Made by a program: the position numbers and the translations under genes | In this document: in pieces, positions 38,105 through 48,453 of the stretch | Layout: the number at the start of each line of letters is the position of its first letter | Position numbering within the stretch: position 1 is the stretch's first letter | NCBI RefSeq assembly: GCF_002843355.2 | Contig: NZ_PJAI02000004.1 | Span: 62,001 to 126,000 of the forward strand | Length of the DNA: 64,000 nt | Reading direction: 5' to 3' | Origin: Colwellia echini | GTDB taxonomy: Bacteria > Pseudomonadota > Gammaproteobacteria > Enterobacterales > Alteromonadaceae | The notes under the pieces: generated by a model | The model's database searches: none | What the model was told of the DNA's origin: nothing | The model's input: only the letters and a program-made list of their open reading frames with translations

Positions 38105-40813
38105 ATGAAAATAAGTGAATCCCATATTTTTAGAAATATTTCATTAGTAATAATTGCTTTTCTTCTTCACTTTACTTTAGTGAAGTTTGGCTCACTATTT
38201 ACGATCCCTTTTGGTTTTGCTAGTTTAATTTGGCCTGTAACTGGTGTCATGTTTGCTATGTATTTATTATTGGGTCGGGCAACATTAATTGGCGTTTTGC
38301 TGTCCTCATTGTTAACTACCTACCAACAACATTTAAACTCACCAATACCTGACTATTTAATCATTATTTTAACCATAATCAGTGTTTTACAGTTAGTTAT
38401 TAGCAAGCAATTTGTTTTACACTGCTTTACCTTTCCCATTAAAACCCATCTATCTAGCGAAGTTGTTAAATTTTTAGTGTTAACAGGTCCTATATCCTCA
38501 TTTATAACAAGCACTTTGTTAGTTATATCTTTATGGTTAACACTAGGTATTCCCACTGAAGAGCTTTGCTATATTTGGGCGGTAAAATGGTTAGGTGACT
38601 TCATAAGCATTTTATTTATTACCCCTACATTCTTATTTCTTGGCAAGAATAAATACGTTAAACAAGCAAAACATCAAGCTCCTGCTATTGTAACAAGCCT
38701 AAGCGTTTACGTTATCATTAGTGTTATTTTTGTTTTAGCAAGCAATAATAAATATGTAGAAAAAGAGCAGCAGTTTATAAATTTAACCATTCCATTTGTA
38801 GAGCAATTACAGGTTATACAATCGAGTATAAATCATCATTTAATCTCTCTAAATGCATTACTACAATCAAGTGATCATATAAGCCGAGAAGAATTTAAGC
38901 TTTTTACTCAAACTATTTATCAAATGGATATTAGTTTAAGAGCATTAGGATGGTTACCATTAGTAGAAAATCAAGACAGAGAAGCATTTGAACTAGCTCT
39001 ACTTGCAGATGGTATTAGCGCTAATCACATAAAAAATCTATCCGACCGTGGTTTTCAATTAGCCCCTATTCAAGATAGTTACCTCCCCATTGCTTTTATT
39101 GAGCCCTTTGAGAGCAATAAATCTGCAGTAGGCTTGGATGTCTCAACTCATCCTTTTGTAAAAGATAGTGTCGAAAAAGCAATTAGCCTTAACCAAACAG
39201 TAATGACACCTTTATTATCATTAGTCCAACAACAAAATAAATATACTGGAGTTGTAGTTTATCATCCCGTTTATAGCCAAAAGACAGATAATAAGCCAGT
39301 GTCATTAAAAGGCTTAGTTGAAGCTGTTTTTGAATTAGACTTTTTACTTGCGGGGGTATATGAACAAGTTGGCGCAAGTAATTTTACCTACCAACTAAGC
39401 TATGGGGAAAATAACGTTTTTTCACATACTGACCATGATTCTCACCGATTATTTACTCTCAGCAATGAAATAGATTTATTTGACAAAAAAGGCTTACTAA
39501 CGTTTTCAAGTACTGAACAATTTGAGCAGGGATTGATAGATTGGAGTAACCTTGCATTTATATTTGCAAGTTGCCTGATTGGTATTATCTGTGTCATGTT
39601 TGTGTTCTTTATTGTCACATTTAATTATTCTCTTACCCGAAAAGTAAAAGAAAGTACGGCACAGCTTATTCAAGCTAATGATAAATTGGTCGTAGCGAAT
39701 GAAGCTAAAAATTTATTTCTCGCTAATATTAGCCATGAATATAGAACACCATTAAATGCGATAATTGGTTTTACTGAAATAGCTCAACGCGAAACCCATG
39801 ATGAAATTGCTCTTAATTATCTAACTAAAATAAGTCACTCATCAAACCTTTTACTGAGTATTGTTAACGATGTTTTAGATATATCTAAAATGCAAACAGG
39901 AAAATTAGATCTTGAAAATAGCTCATTTAATCCTGCAATGGAAACAGCATCCGTAATAGAAATGTTAAATGAAAAAGCGATTGAGAAATCTATTTTAATT
40001 ACGACAAAATTATCACATAACTTTGAACTCTGGGTAGCAGGAGACAACTTTAGATTTAAGCAAATACTAATTAATTTACTTAATAATGCGATTAAATTTA
40101 CAGAGCATGGTGTGATTAACATTGAAGGCTATAGTAAAAATACTGAAAACAATACACGAGTATTAACCGTTGTAGTTAAAGACAGTGGTATAGGTATTGA
40201 AGAAGAACAACAAGAATATATTTTCAGTGCTTTTACGCAAGCAGAAGTCTCAACTACCAGAAAATACGGTGGTACCGGATTAGGGTTATCAATAGTAAAA
40301 CAATTAAGTATGCTAATGGGCGGAAATGTAACCTTAACCAGTCAACCCGGCGAAGGTAGCACATTTACTGTCACGATAGAGTTACCTCAAACGTCACAAC
40401 CTACTGAAAAAACAAACCAAGAATCAGCCCAATTAAAAGACTTCACTGGTAAAGGTATTAATATTTTGGTGGTGGAAGATAATAAAATAAACCAAATGAT
40501 TGCCCAAAAACAATTATCGTCCTTGAGTGTAACTTGTGATCTAGCTGATGATGGACAACAAGCATTAGACTACCTGAACCATAATAAACCAAAGTTAATT
40601 TTAATGGACTTACAAATGCCAGTCATGGATGGTTTTACTGCGTCTAAGTTGATTAAAAGCGACAGCCTTTTAAAAGATATCCCGATTATTATTTTAAGTG
40701 CAAGTGTTGGCAAAGAAGATAAAGAAAAAGCGCTTGAGCTAGGTATTAAAGACTTTATAAACAAACCATTTCAGCAAGCGGATTTACATTACGTATTAAA
40801 TAAATATCTATAA
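38105..40813 (+). CDS. MASE1/CHASE hybrid sensor histidine kinase
   Basis: Numbered from the ATG at 38105, the protein has an N-terminal multi-helix MASE1-like membrane sensor (about residues 10-215, with FGFASLIWPVTGVMFAMY), then a periplasmic CHASE-like domain (about 225-475, LRALGWLPLV), and a closing helix. The HisKA domain has phospho-acceptor His544 (ISHEYRTPLN), followed by HATPase (GGTGLGLSIVKQ) and a C-terminal receiver with Asp835 (LMDLQMPVMDG). It lacks PAS and Hpt. Upstream in-frame GTG (38030) and ATG (38078) would only extend a polar N terminus and have no clear ribosome site. The ligand is unknown. Confidence 0.88.
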   Translation: MKISESHIFRNISLVIIAFLLHFTLVKFGSLFTIPFGFASLIWPVTGVMFAMYLLLGRATLIGVLLSSLLTTYQQHLNSPIPDYLIIILTIISVLQLVISKQFVLHCFTFPIKTHLSSEVVKFLVLTGPISSFITSTLLVISLWLTLGIPTEELCYIWAVKWLGDFISILFITPTFLFLGKNKYVKQAKHQAPAIVTSLSVYVIISVIFVLASNNKYVEKEQQFINLTIPFVEQLQVIQSSINHHLISLNALLQSSDHISREEFKLFTQTIYQMDISLRALGWLPLVENQDREAFELALLADGISANHIKNLSDRGFQLAPIQDSYLPIAFIEPFESNKSAVGLDVSTHPFVKDSVEKAISLNQTVMTPLLSLVQQQNKYTGVVVYHPVYSQKTDNKPVSLKGLVEAVFELDFLLAGVYEQVGASNFTYQLSYGENNVFSHTDHDSHRLFTLSNEIDLFDKKGLLTFSSTEQFEQGLIDWSNLAFIFASCLIGIICVMFVFFIVTFNYSLTRKVKESTAQLIQANDKLVVANEAKNLFLANISHEYRTPLNAIIGFTEIAQRETHDEIALNYLTKISHSSNLLLSIVNDVLDISKMQTGKLDLENSSFNPAMETASVIEMLNEKAIEKSILITTKLSHNFELWVAGDNFRFKQILINLLNNAIKFTEHGVINIEGYSKNTENNTRVLTVVVKDSGIGIEEEQQEYIFSAFTQAEVSTTRKYGGTGLGLSIVKQLSMLMGGNVTLTSQPGEGSTFTVTIELPQTSQPTEKTNQESAQLKDFTGKGINILVVEDNKINQMIAQKQLSSLSVTCDLADDGQQALDYLNHNKPKLILMDLQMPVMDGFTASKLIKSDSLLKDIPIIILSASVGKEDKEKALELGIKDFINKPFQQADLHYVLNKYL

Positions 40814-40843
40814 AAACATATTACCAGTTGATTATGTAAAAAA

Positions 40844-40879
40844 GGGAAACCAATGAGCTTGCCCCCACATTGATTTCCC
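40844..40879. terminator. Bidirectional terminator between the hybrid kinase and GH3
   Basis: GGGAAACCAATG (40844-40855) pairs with CATTGATTTCCC (40868-40879), 11 of 12 positions, between the converging kinase and GH3 genes. A-rich on the left; no strong T-run. Confidence 0.65.
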
Positions 40880-40920
40880 AGTAAAAAGTTGATTACACAA
40901 TATTTGTTACAGGCTCAATA

Positions 40921-43698
40921 TTATTGTTGATACTTAAACTTTGCTGATTGTTTTATATCATCTAAAGCTGTGCCAAGTAATATTTCAAACTCCCCTGATT
41001 CAGCTAACCAATCATTAGTTTTTACATCCCAAAAAGATAAATCACGGGTATTTAATGAAACACTCACTAACTTACTTTCACCGGGTTTTAAAAATACCTT
41101 AGCAAAGCCTTTAAGCTCTTTTACTGGCCGGTCAACACTTGCCTCAAGATCATGAAGATATAATTGCACCACTTCTGCGCCAGCAACATCACCTGTATTT
41201 GTAACCTTTACCGTCGCGGTAATGCCTTCATTACCTTTAATTTTTGGCGCTGACAAACTCATATCAGTGAGTGAAAATTGGGTATACGAAAGTCCATGCC
41301 CAAAGGCAAAGGTTGGTTTGATGTTTTGTTGTTCAAACCAACGATAACCAATAAATACGCCTTCTGTGTATAAACTTTCCGTGGCATTATAATCGTTCAA
41401 TGCGATAGGTGCGGTATCTTCCAGGCGCTTAGGCAAGGTAATAGGCATTTTACCACTTGGGTTAACATCACCCGTTAAAATATCAGCAAAAGCGTAACCT
41501 GCTTCCATGCCGCCATACCAACCCCAAACAATTGCATTAGCTTTATCTGCCCAAGGCATTTCAACCGCAGAGCCTGCAACAAGAAACACAATAGTCTTTT
41601 CATTAGCGGCAATCAGCTTACTAATAATTTCATCTTGAGAGTAAGGTAGTTTCATATCTGGGCGATCAATTGATTCTCTATCGTCTGCATGGCTTAACCC
41701 ACCAAAGTAGATAACCGCATCCGCTTTTTTAGCGGCAGCAATATATTCAGCTTCAGTGCTAAATAATTCGCCTGGAGCATTCCAACCTAAAGTAAAACCT
41801 TCATTGCCATCATAACTAATTTCAAATGCATAGCTTTCGCCTGCGTTAAGTTCAACGTCATGAGTCAGCTTAGTTAGGTTACCTTTACTCTTTTTATCAC
41901 TAGCATAATCATCTGAGTTAAGTACCATTTCGCCATTTATTATCAAGGTGAAATCACCAACCGTTTCTGCAATCAATTGGTGTAAGCCTGTAGACAGCGG
42001 TTTAATTTTTGCGGTCATAGTAATATATTTGGTTGGTGCTTTAGACGAAGTAAGCATTTCGCCTGCTAATTTAGCGCCTGCGCTTTCATCACTACTTGCT
42101 TCAAAAAGTCCTTCTACCTTACCTTTAACACTGGCTTTCTCATTTTCCTCAGTATGACCTTCACTGATAGATTTTGCAGTGAATTTAGAATCAACAATCC
42201 AAGATTCTTCAATAAGGTTTTCACGAGTTTTATCTGTGTAGTAAGAAATATTCCACGCTGCTGTGCCTGTCCAATGACGGCTTTCAACATAATCACTGGC
42301 AATGGCTGATAATTCGCTGCTACGTGCTCTCATTACCGTTATGTTTACATTTTCACCAAACTCAGCTTTTAATCCTTGTAAAGGAGTAATTTCATATAAA
42401 GACTTAACTTCAGAAGAGCCACCACCGGTACCATGCTTTTTATCGGCATTTGGTCCTAATACTAGGATATTTTTTATTTTAGATTTATCTAAAGGTAAAA
42501 CAGGTTTTGCTGGATCAGTTCCAACAGGCGTGTTTTTTAATAGTACTACGCCTTCTGCGGCAATTAATCGTGCTGCAGCTTGATGAGCTTTACTGTTTCT
42601 TTCTCCTGGAAAACGATTTTCGTCGTACATGCCAATGCTATGCTGTACTCTTAAAATGCGACGGGCTTTTTCATCAGCAACTGATTCCGGTATTTTACCT
42701 GCTTCAATCATTTCTAAAAAAGGTTTCGCTAAGAAGTACTCATCGTAACTATCAACTTTAGTGCCCATTTCTAAATCTAAGCCATTAACAGCGGCATCAT
42801 ATGTATTTATATCTACATGCCAATCAGTAAGTAGTACCCCTTTATAACCCCACTCACCTTTTAAAATGTCCATTACTAAGTGCTTACTTTGATTAGCATT
42901 GGTACCGTAATATTGATTATACGAGCCCATCATACCCAATACGCCGCCATCTTTTACCGCCGCTTCAAAAGCAGGTAAATATACTTCCCTTAAGGTACGT
43001 TCGTCAGGTTTTGCATTCACCCCTATACGATTTAACTCTTGGGTATTTAATGCGTAATGTTTTACCGTAGCGGCAACATCATTAGCTTGAATAGCTTTAA
43101 TTTGAGGAACTACTAACTTTGCCGCTAAAATTGGATCTTCGCCCATATACTCAAAATTTCGACCATATAAAGGTAAACGGGCTAAGTTAACACCAGGTCC
43201 TAAAATAAAATCTTTCTTCCTGTCACGTGCTTCAGCACCTAAAACCTGGCCATGTAGTGCGGCCATGTCAAGATCCCAACTTGCAGCAACGGAAGTAAGA
43301 TGAGGTAAATAAGTTGCGTGATCATCTGTCCAACCTGCTGATGCCCACGTGTGACGCTCAATTTGATGGCGCACGCCATGAGGTCCATCAGACAACCACA
43401 TTTCTGGAATACCGACACGGTCAATGGCATTGATATGAAATTTACCACTAGCATGCGCTAAAGAAACTTTCTCGGGTAATGTCATTTTGTCGAGCATCGC
43501 TTCAACATCTTGTTCTACTGTTGCTAGGCGGTTTTCTTTACTTAGCGCAGACTTTTCATTTAATTTTTCTTTATTATGCTTACTTTGCTCTGCTACCTTA
43601 TTTTCGCTTGTTTTGTGCTCACTAAAACAAGCGGTAAGGTTTGTCGTTAAAGCAAGTACCGTAATTGATAACAGTGTATATTTATTATTATATTTCAT
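40921..43698 (-). CDS. GH3 beta-glucosidase with PA14 domain, lipoprotein
   Basis: This enzyme hydrolyses terminal beta-glucosyl residues from beta-glucans or oligosaccharides. Lipobox LTAC places Cys24 as the lipidated residue, so it is probably an outer- or inner-membrane lipoprotein facing the periplasm or surface. The GH3 barrel runs about 65-370, with nucleophile Asp292 (LLTDWHVDI). A PA14 domain is inserted in the second GH3 domain (about residues 480-640), where it may bind sugars. A fibronectin-III-like C-terminal domain (about 840-920) closes it. A TGTAAGCCCTTACA operator lies 68 bp upstream. Confidence 0.93.
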   Translation of the reverse strand: MKYNNKYTLLSITVLALTTNLTACFSEHKTSENKVAEQSKHNKEKLNEKSALSKENRLATVEQDVEAMLDKMTLPEKVSLAHASGKFHINAIDRVGIPEMWLSDGPHGVRHQIERHTWASAGWTDDHATYLPHLTSVAASWDLDMAALHGQVLGAEARDRKKDFILGPGVNLARLPLYGRNFEYMGEDPILAAKLVVPQIKAIQANDVAATVKHYALNTQELNRIGVNAKPDERTLREVYLPAFEAAVKDGGVLGMMGSYNQYYGTNANQSKHLVMDILKGEWGYKGVLLTDWHVDINTYDAAVNGLDLEMGTKVDSYDEYFLAKPFLEMIEAGKIPESVADEKARRILRVQHSIGMYDENRFPGERNSKAHQAAARLIAAEGVVLLKNTPVGTDPAKPVLPLDKSKIKNILVLGPNADKKHGTGGGSSEVKSLYEITPLQGLKAEFGENVNITVMRARSSELSAIASDYVESRHWTGTAAWNISYYTDKTRENLIEESWIVDSKFTAKSISEGHTEENEKASVKGKVEGLFEASSDESAGAKLAGEMLTSSKAPTKYITMTAKIKPLSTGLHQLIAETVGDFTLIINGEMVLNSDDYASDKKSKGNLTKLTHDVELNAGESYAFEISYDGNEGFTLGWNAPGELFSTEAEYIAAAKKADAVIYFGGLSHADDRESIDRPDMKLPYSQDEIISKLIAANEKTIVFLVAGSAVEMPWADKANAIVWGWYGGMEAGYAFADILTGDVNPSGKMPITLPKRLEDTAPIALNDYNATESLYTEGVFIGYRWFEQQNIKPTFAFGHGLSYTQFSLTDMSLSAPKIKGNEGITATVKVTNTGDVAGAEVVQLYLHDLEASVDRPVKELKGFAKVFLKPGESKLVSVSLNTRDLSFWDVKTNDWLAESGEFEILLGTALDDIKQSAKFKYQQ

Positions 43699-43765
43699 TC
43701 ACGAACCTTCCAATAAATTATTCTGTGGTAATTAGATCTATGCAACACATACAATACAAACATCA

Positions 43766-43779
43766 TGTAAGCCCTTACA
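43766..43779. promoter_or_regulatory. LacI-type operator, site 1 (GH3)
   Basis: TGTAAGCCCTTACA differs by one base from the perfect palindrome found at the other three sites. It is upstream of the GH3 gene (start 43698), with a plausible -35/-10 pair (TGGTCA, TAAATG on the minus strand) just before it. Confidence 0.8.
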
Positions 43780-43819
43780 TACATTTACCTAATACTTTTA
43801 AATTATGACCATTGATTAA

Positions 43820-44569
43820 CTAGTTAACCAAAAGCAATTTTTGAAAAACATCTGCGGTGATATAACCTAAGTTTTTACTACCGTTCACCGCTTTAATATC
43901 AGTTGAACCAATAAAGTGCTCGCGCTCTTTACTGCCATCATTATCACAATAAGCCAACATAAAGCCGACTTTTTTACCTACAAACAATTTCACTGGTTGA
44001 GGGTTGTTCTGCTCCATCGTAAAACTGTCGTCATAAAGTCGAAGGGCAACTTCCCAAATAACTTTATTAGGTGAAACTTCACTGCGTTGCCACTTACTGG
44101 TTAAGTGGTCGTTTAATAATACAAAGTTATTTGAGCCGTCTGCATTTTTTTCACCAATATCTACCGCCTGATTATCCAGCGCAATATGGTAGGCAAATGC
44201 GTTGAAATTAAATTGATGATTGCCACCAGAAGCATCTTCGTCAATAAAGATTTCTAACGCATCGTCATCCCAATATAAATAACGAGGATCGGCATGTTGA
44301 TCAAATAATACATCGTCAGTTATTTCTACCAATAAATATAACTGTTGCTCATCCCACATAATTTTATACTGGGCTGAAAAATCATCCTTAGTTAAGTTTT
44401 CGCCCAAAATTACATTGTCAATCTGTTGCCAGCTAGCTAATTGCCAGCTTGCTTCATTAGCTAAGCCATCTATTTGTATTGCTTGTGGTGTTTTTTTGGC
44501 TTCAAGTGCTGAAGTATTCATTGAAGCCGATACCATTAATGTGGCTATCAATTTAAGATAGTTATTCAT
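43820..44569 (-). CDS. CBM9-like exported carbohydrate-binding protein
   Basis: The 249-residue protein has a signal peptide (LKLIATLMVSASMNTSALEA) followed by one CBM9-type domain (PQAIQIDGLANEASW..; YKIMWDEQQLYLLVEITDD; DDDALEIFIDEDASGG). Such domains bind xylan, cellulose or beta-glucan ends. It has no catalytic domain. It follows the GH94 gene by 22 bp on the same strand, so it is the last gene of the symporter-GH94-CBM9 operon. Its role may be to hold the substrate at the envelope. Confidence 0.85.
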   Translation of the reverse strand: MNNYLKLIATLMVSASMNTSALEAKKTPQAIQIDGLANEASWQLASWQQIDNVILGENLTKDDFSAQYKIMWDEQQLYLLVEITDDVLFDQHADPRYLYWDDDALEIFIDEDASGGNHQFNFNAFAYHIALDNQAVDIGEKNADGSNNFVLLNDHLTSKWQRSEVSPNKVIWEVALRLYDDSFTMEQNNPQPVKLFVGKKVGFMLAYCDNDGSKEREHFIGSTDIKAVNGSKNLGYITADVFQKLLLVN

Positions 44570-44591
44570 TATATTAATTCCTTACTATTTT

Positions 44592-47021
44592 TTACTGTTC
44601 AACAATAGGCAGTTTTACTAGCAATTTATATTGTTGTCCTGCTTTTAAATCACCTAATATATTGCCCGTTACGACTTGCCCATCTAATAAGATTTCAACT
44701 GTATCAACTTCACTTTGTTGATACAGTTCAAAATCAATAATCGCTTTTCTAAATAATCGCTGTCCTGATATCTGCTTCATTGATGAGGGCAATTTCGGCG
44801 CTACTTTTAAGCCAGTTGCGCAACCTTTTAACCCACACAACTCTTCTACTAAACAACGGTATAACCAAGACGTTGTGCCGGTATTAAATAAATGACTTGA
44901 ACGCCCTGCTTGCTCTGGTAGTTGATGATAAGCACCGCGATAATAATTAGGCACGTAAATAGGTAATTGCCCAGTAACTTTAGCATTATCAATCGAGGGC
45001 AACATTTTACTGAGTAGGTCAAAAGCTAAATCATTTTGACCTACTTGATAAAGTGCATAAATATAGAATATTGCCGCATGATTATAAACCGAGCCATTTT
45101 CAGAAACGCCGGGATGTTTTTGAGTTATACGACCAACATCTTCAACCATAGCGGTATAACTTGGTGCTAGCATCATGGCACCTTGGGGCGTAATTAGTTG
45201 CTTTGATATTGCCGTTATCATTTTGGTTTGCTGTTCTTTACTTGATGCGCCACTTAACATAGCCCAACTTTGTGGATTTAAAAATATTTTACCTTCAACA
45301 TCTTTATCAGTTCCAAATACACGCCCTTCATCGGTAATACCACGAGCAAACCACTTATCATGCCAGAGATGTTGATTTACAGCATTATTCATCATTTTAG
45401 CTGCTAAACGATATTCCTCGTGTCTTTGTTGATTAACTGAGATGTTATATTCTTCACAAAGATCACACCACATAGTTATCGCGTATGCTGTTGCTAACGA
45501 TAACCACGCTGATACGCCTTTACCTTTATAGCCCACCATATTCATTGGATCGCACCAATCACCTTGTTCAATAAAACTTAATCGGCGGTGATCTGTCGCT
45601 TTAATCAAGTAATCTAATGCTAATTCAATATGGCGGGAGAACGTTTGCTTTTCTGTTGAGTCAGCAAAACTAATCAACTCATTCAGTAAGCTTACATCAC
45701 CTGTTTCGTTTAAATAAACTAATAAACAAATTGGCAGCCATACACCATGATCTGCATGAGGAACTTGATTAATATATTTAAGCTCTGCGTCTTTATAAAG
45801 CAGCACACCTTCAGGCATAGCGCCATTAATGGTTTGTTGCGATACCGCTAAAATATAAGCTTGCCGAGTTTTTTCTGGGTGGATAAAAGCCATCCCCATA
45901 TTGTCTTGAATATAATTGCGAGTTTGAGGATCAGTACTCAACCTATTCACGTCGCCATGGTAAAACATTTGTCTTGGTAGCCAATGATTAAAAAAATCAT
46001 CAAAACCGGCATTACCTGAGTCAACAGTTACACAAGCTTTACCTTGTTTTATGTATGCTAGGTAATCTTTTCTCGCTGCAATGAGTTTTTGTTCACCAAG
46101 ATATTTCTCTTTGATCGTAGCTATTTCAGCATCATCTTTGGCAGGTCCGAACAAAAATTGATAACTCTTTTGCTCTCCCGCTAATAATTTCTGCTTAAAT
46201 TGCATTACCGCAACTGGCGTTTCATAACGTGCATCAACATTTTGTAATAGGTCTGCTTGCAACGCTGTTGGTTGATGCAAGCCACCTTCACCTTCAAATA
46301 CTTTCTGATTCGCATGCCAAGCGCTAGGTTTTGTATCACTTAAGAAAAATGTTTTATCTTTAAAGTCTTTATGTTTGAAGTAATCTTCAACCTTTTGATA
46401 CGGCGTAACACAATCGCCAACAATCGCATTTAATGATTCGTTATAGGTTGCCGATTGATTCATCCATGACATGTAACCAATAGTAAAATAAGGATAAACA
46501 CTAATATTTCTAATTTTATCCGTTGCATTAGTTACCGAGAAAAGCCAGCACTCAACTAAGTCAAACTCTGTTAAATTAACTTTCACTTCGATTTTTAAGC
46601 CGCGATGTTCAATGAGCCAAGCAATATGACTATCGGCTAACTCAAACGAAAAACTATCAAGCTGAACTCGCATAGGCTCATAAGGTAGAGATATTATTTC
46701 GCCGCTGTCTTCATCTTTTAGATAAAAAAATCGACCGGGGTGATGGCTAAAGTAACTGTGCTCAGGTTGAATAAAACTTTTAGCTTCCATGTTCGGCGCA
46801 TAAGAATATTTAGCTGGCTCTGGCTGCATAAAAAGTGAATTAACATAGCCTCGACAATTTACTTGCATCACCATGTTTTGGTTCCATAAAAAACCTGTCG
46901 CATTAGGCAAAGCTGTTGGGCTTGTCAGTTTAACTTTACTGAGATTCCCACAATTAGTTTCAACACTTTTATTGTTATTTATATTATTAGAATCAATACT
47001 GATTAAAGGTATTTTAGACAT
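44592..47021 (-). CDS. GH94 family beta-glycoside phosphorylase
   Basis: A GH94 (former GT36) enzyme that cleaves a disaccharide with phosphate, giving a sugar 1-phosphate and saving ATP. At 809 residues it has the normal family length. It contains the acid/base aspartate region NYIQDNMGMAFIHPEKTRQ and the later signature GDWCDPMNMVG. Cellobiose, laminaribiose and cellobionate are all possible substrates. The ATG at 47021 is chosen because it follows GGAG with 6-base spacing and overlaps the symporter stop (ATGTCTAA); an upstream in-frame ATG at 47051 lies within the symporter gene. It is cytoplasmic, with no signal. Confidence 0.88.
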   Translation of the reverse strand: MSKIPLISIDSNNINNNKSVETNCGNLSKVKLTSPTALPNATGFLWNQNMVMQVNCRGYVNSLFMQPEPAKYSYAPNMEAKSFIQPEHSYFSHHPGRFFYLKDEDSGEIISLPYEPMRVQLDSFSFELADSHIAWLIEHRGLKIEVKVNLTEFDLVECWLFSVTNATDKIRNISVYPYFTIGYMSWMNQSATYNESLNAIVGDCVTPYQKVEDYFKHKDFKDKTFFLSDTKPSAWHANQKVFEGEGGLHQPTALQADLLQNVDARYETPVAVMQFKQKLLAGEQKSYQFLFGPAKDDAEIATIKEKYLGEQKLIAARKDYLAYIKQGKACVTVDSGNAGFDDFFNHWLPRQMFYHGDVNRLSTDPQTRNYIQDNMGMAFIHPEKTRQAYILAVSQQTINGAMPEGVLLYKDAELKYINQVPHADHGVWLPICLLVYLNETGDVSLLNELISFADSTEKQTFSRHIELALDYLIKATDHRRLSFIEQGDWCDPMNMVGYKGKGVSAWLSLATAYAITMWCDLCEEYNISVNQQRHEEYRLAAKMMNNAVNQHLWHDKWFARGITDEGRVFGTDKDVEGKIFLNPQSWAMLSGASSKEQQTKMITAISKQLITPQGAMMLAPSYTAMVEDVGRITQKHPGVSENGSVYNHAAIFYIYALYQVGQNDLAFDLLSKMLPSIDNAKVTGQLPIYVPNYYRGAYHQLPEQAGRSSHLFNTGTTSWLYRCLVEELCGLKGCATGLKVAPKLPSSMKQISGQRLFRKAIIDFELYQQSEVDTVEILLDGQVVTGNILGDLKAGQQYKLLVKLPIVEQ

Positions 47022-48453
47022 TAGTTGCTCCTCTTGTACCTGATTTATCATTACCTTTATTCGAGGTTTCTTTGTTTAGCTGTTTTTGTGCTAACTTCTC
47101 TTGCTCTAAATCTTCAGCAGCAAGCTCGCCTTGGATCCTATTTAACTCATGTTCATCTAATGGGTAAAAGTAAATTAGAGGTACAGCAATAGCCGCGAAA
47201 ACTGCTGGGATCAAAGTCATCAATAAGACAATCCCTTCTTGCGAAGCTCCTGATTGCGCTTCGTTGGCAATATAGCCAAGAGAGCCTAAAATCCAGCCAA
47301 TCATTGCCCCCGCAAATGCACCGCCAAGTTTTTGAGCGAATGCTGCTGCAGAGAAAATCATAGCGGTTGCACGCCTTCCCGTTCGCCATTGTGAAAAGTC
47401 AGCGGTATCTGCATACATTGAAAAAACCAAGGGTGATTTTGGTCCTAACGCTAAACCAATCATAATTTGTAAAGCGAACATTAAAGTGATGTTGTCGTTC
47501 GGTACAAAATAAAAAACCAATGATAGTGTGGCTACAATAGCCATTAAAATCATCAGTAAACGACGTTTATCTACAAACTTAGTTAATAGCGGCGTAGAGG
47601 CTGCACCTATCGCTAATGAAATCATGTAGGCCATTGCAAAACTACCAATTAAATCTGGACGCTCAACATAATATTTAAAATAAAAAGTACCCGTACTACC
47701 CCTTAACGAAATAGTCATCATAATGATCAGCGCTAAAACAAATAAAACTTTCCAAGGTTTATTCTGAGTTAAATCTTTTAAATCTTGTAATACAGGTGTT
47801 TTTTGTTGCGGGGGTGGAGATATACGCTCTTTAGTTGATAAAAAGGTAGTAACAAAAAGACCTGCTGAAATCAGCCCATAAAGCAGCATAGTTAACTGCC
47901 AACCTAGTACTTCATTACCCTGCCCTAAATAGTTGACTAATTCAGGTGTCATATAAGCAACAAGGCTACCGCCAGAAAAAGCACCGATAAAACGAAAGCT
48001 AGTTAATGTGGTTCTTTGTTGACTGTCACCCGTCATTACCCCCATTAACGCACCATATGGAACATTAATAAATGTGTAAGCTAGCATCATAAATATGTAT
48101 GTTGCATAAGCCCAAATCAATTTATTGCTATCAGTAAAGTCTGGCACGGTAAAGGTAAGTACCCCCGCCGCTATCATAGGAATTATGCCCCATAATAAAT
48201 AAGGTCTGAATTTACCAAAACGCGTAGTTGTTCTATCGGCTAATGCACCCATTATAGGATCTGAAAAAGCATCTATAAGCCTAGTTACCAACATCATGGT
48301 GCCAACAGCTGCTGCTGGTAAACCAAAGACATCGGTATAGAAAATGAAAAGGAATACGTCGAATACTCGCCAATAAAAGTTTGAAGCGACATCGCCACAG
48401 GCATAGCCGACTTTTTCGCCCAATGTGAGTTGTTGTTTTATTTTTTTTATCAT
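47014..48453 (-). CDS. GPH-family (MelB-like) sugar:cation symporter
   Basis: The protein has 479 residues, about 12 transmembrane helices, and the glycoside-pentoside-hexuronide signatures: GEKVGYACGDVASNFYW, PIMGALADRTTTRFGKFRPYLLW and NVPYGALMGVMTGDSQQRT. It should import a disaccharide or glucoside with Na+ or H+. It is the first gene of an operon with GH94 and the CBM9-like gene, and its stop overlaps the GH94 start. An operator lies 311 bp upstream. Confidence 0.93.
   Translation of the reverse strand: MIKKIKQQLTLGEKVGYACGDVASNFYWRVFDVFLFIFYTDVFGLPAAAVGTMMLVTRLIDAFSDPIMGALADRTTTRFGKFRPYLLWGIIPMIAAGVLTFTVPDFTDSNKLIWAYATYIFMMLAYTFINVPYGALMGVMTGDSQQRTTLTSFRFIGAFSGGSLVAYMTPELVNYLGQGNEVLGWQLTMLLYGLISAGLFVTTFLSTKERISPPPQQKTPVLQDLKDLTQNKPWKVLFVLALIIMMTISLRGSTGTFYFKYYVERPDLIGSFAMAYMISLAIGAASTPLLTKFVDKRRLLMILMAIVATLSLVFYFVPNDNITLMFALQIMIGLALGPKSPLVFSMYADTADFSQWRTGRRATAMIFSAAAFAQKLGGAFAGAMIGWILGSLGYIANEAQSGASQEGIVLLMTLIPAVFAAIAVPLIYFYPLDEHELNRIQGELAAEDLEQEKLAQKQLNKETSNKGNDKSGTRGATNV

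Noticed and set aside
40970-43735. Plus-strand ORFs over the GH3 gene
   Set aside because: They lie opposite a complete GH3 gene and show no protein-like composition.
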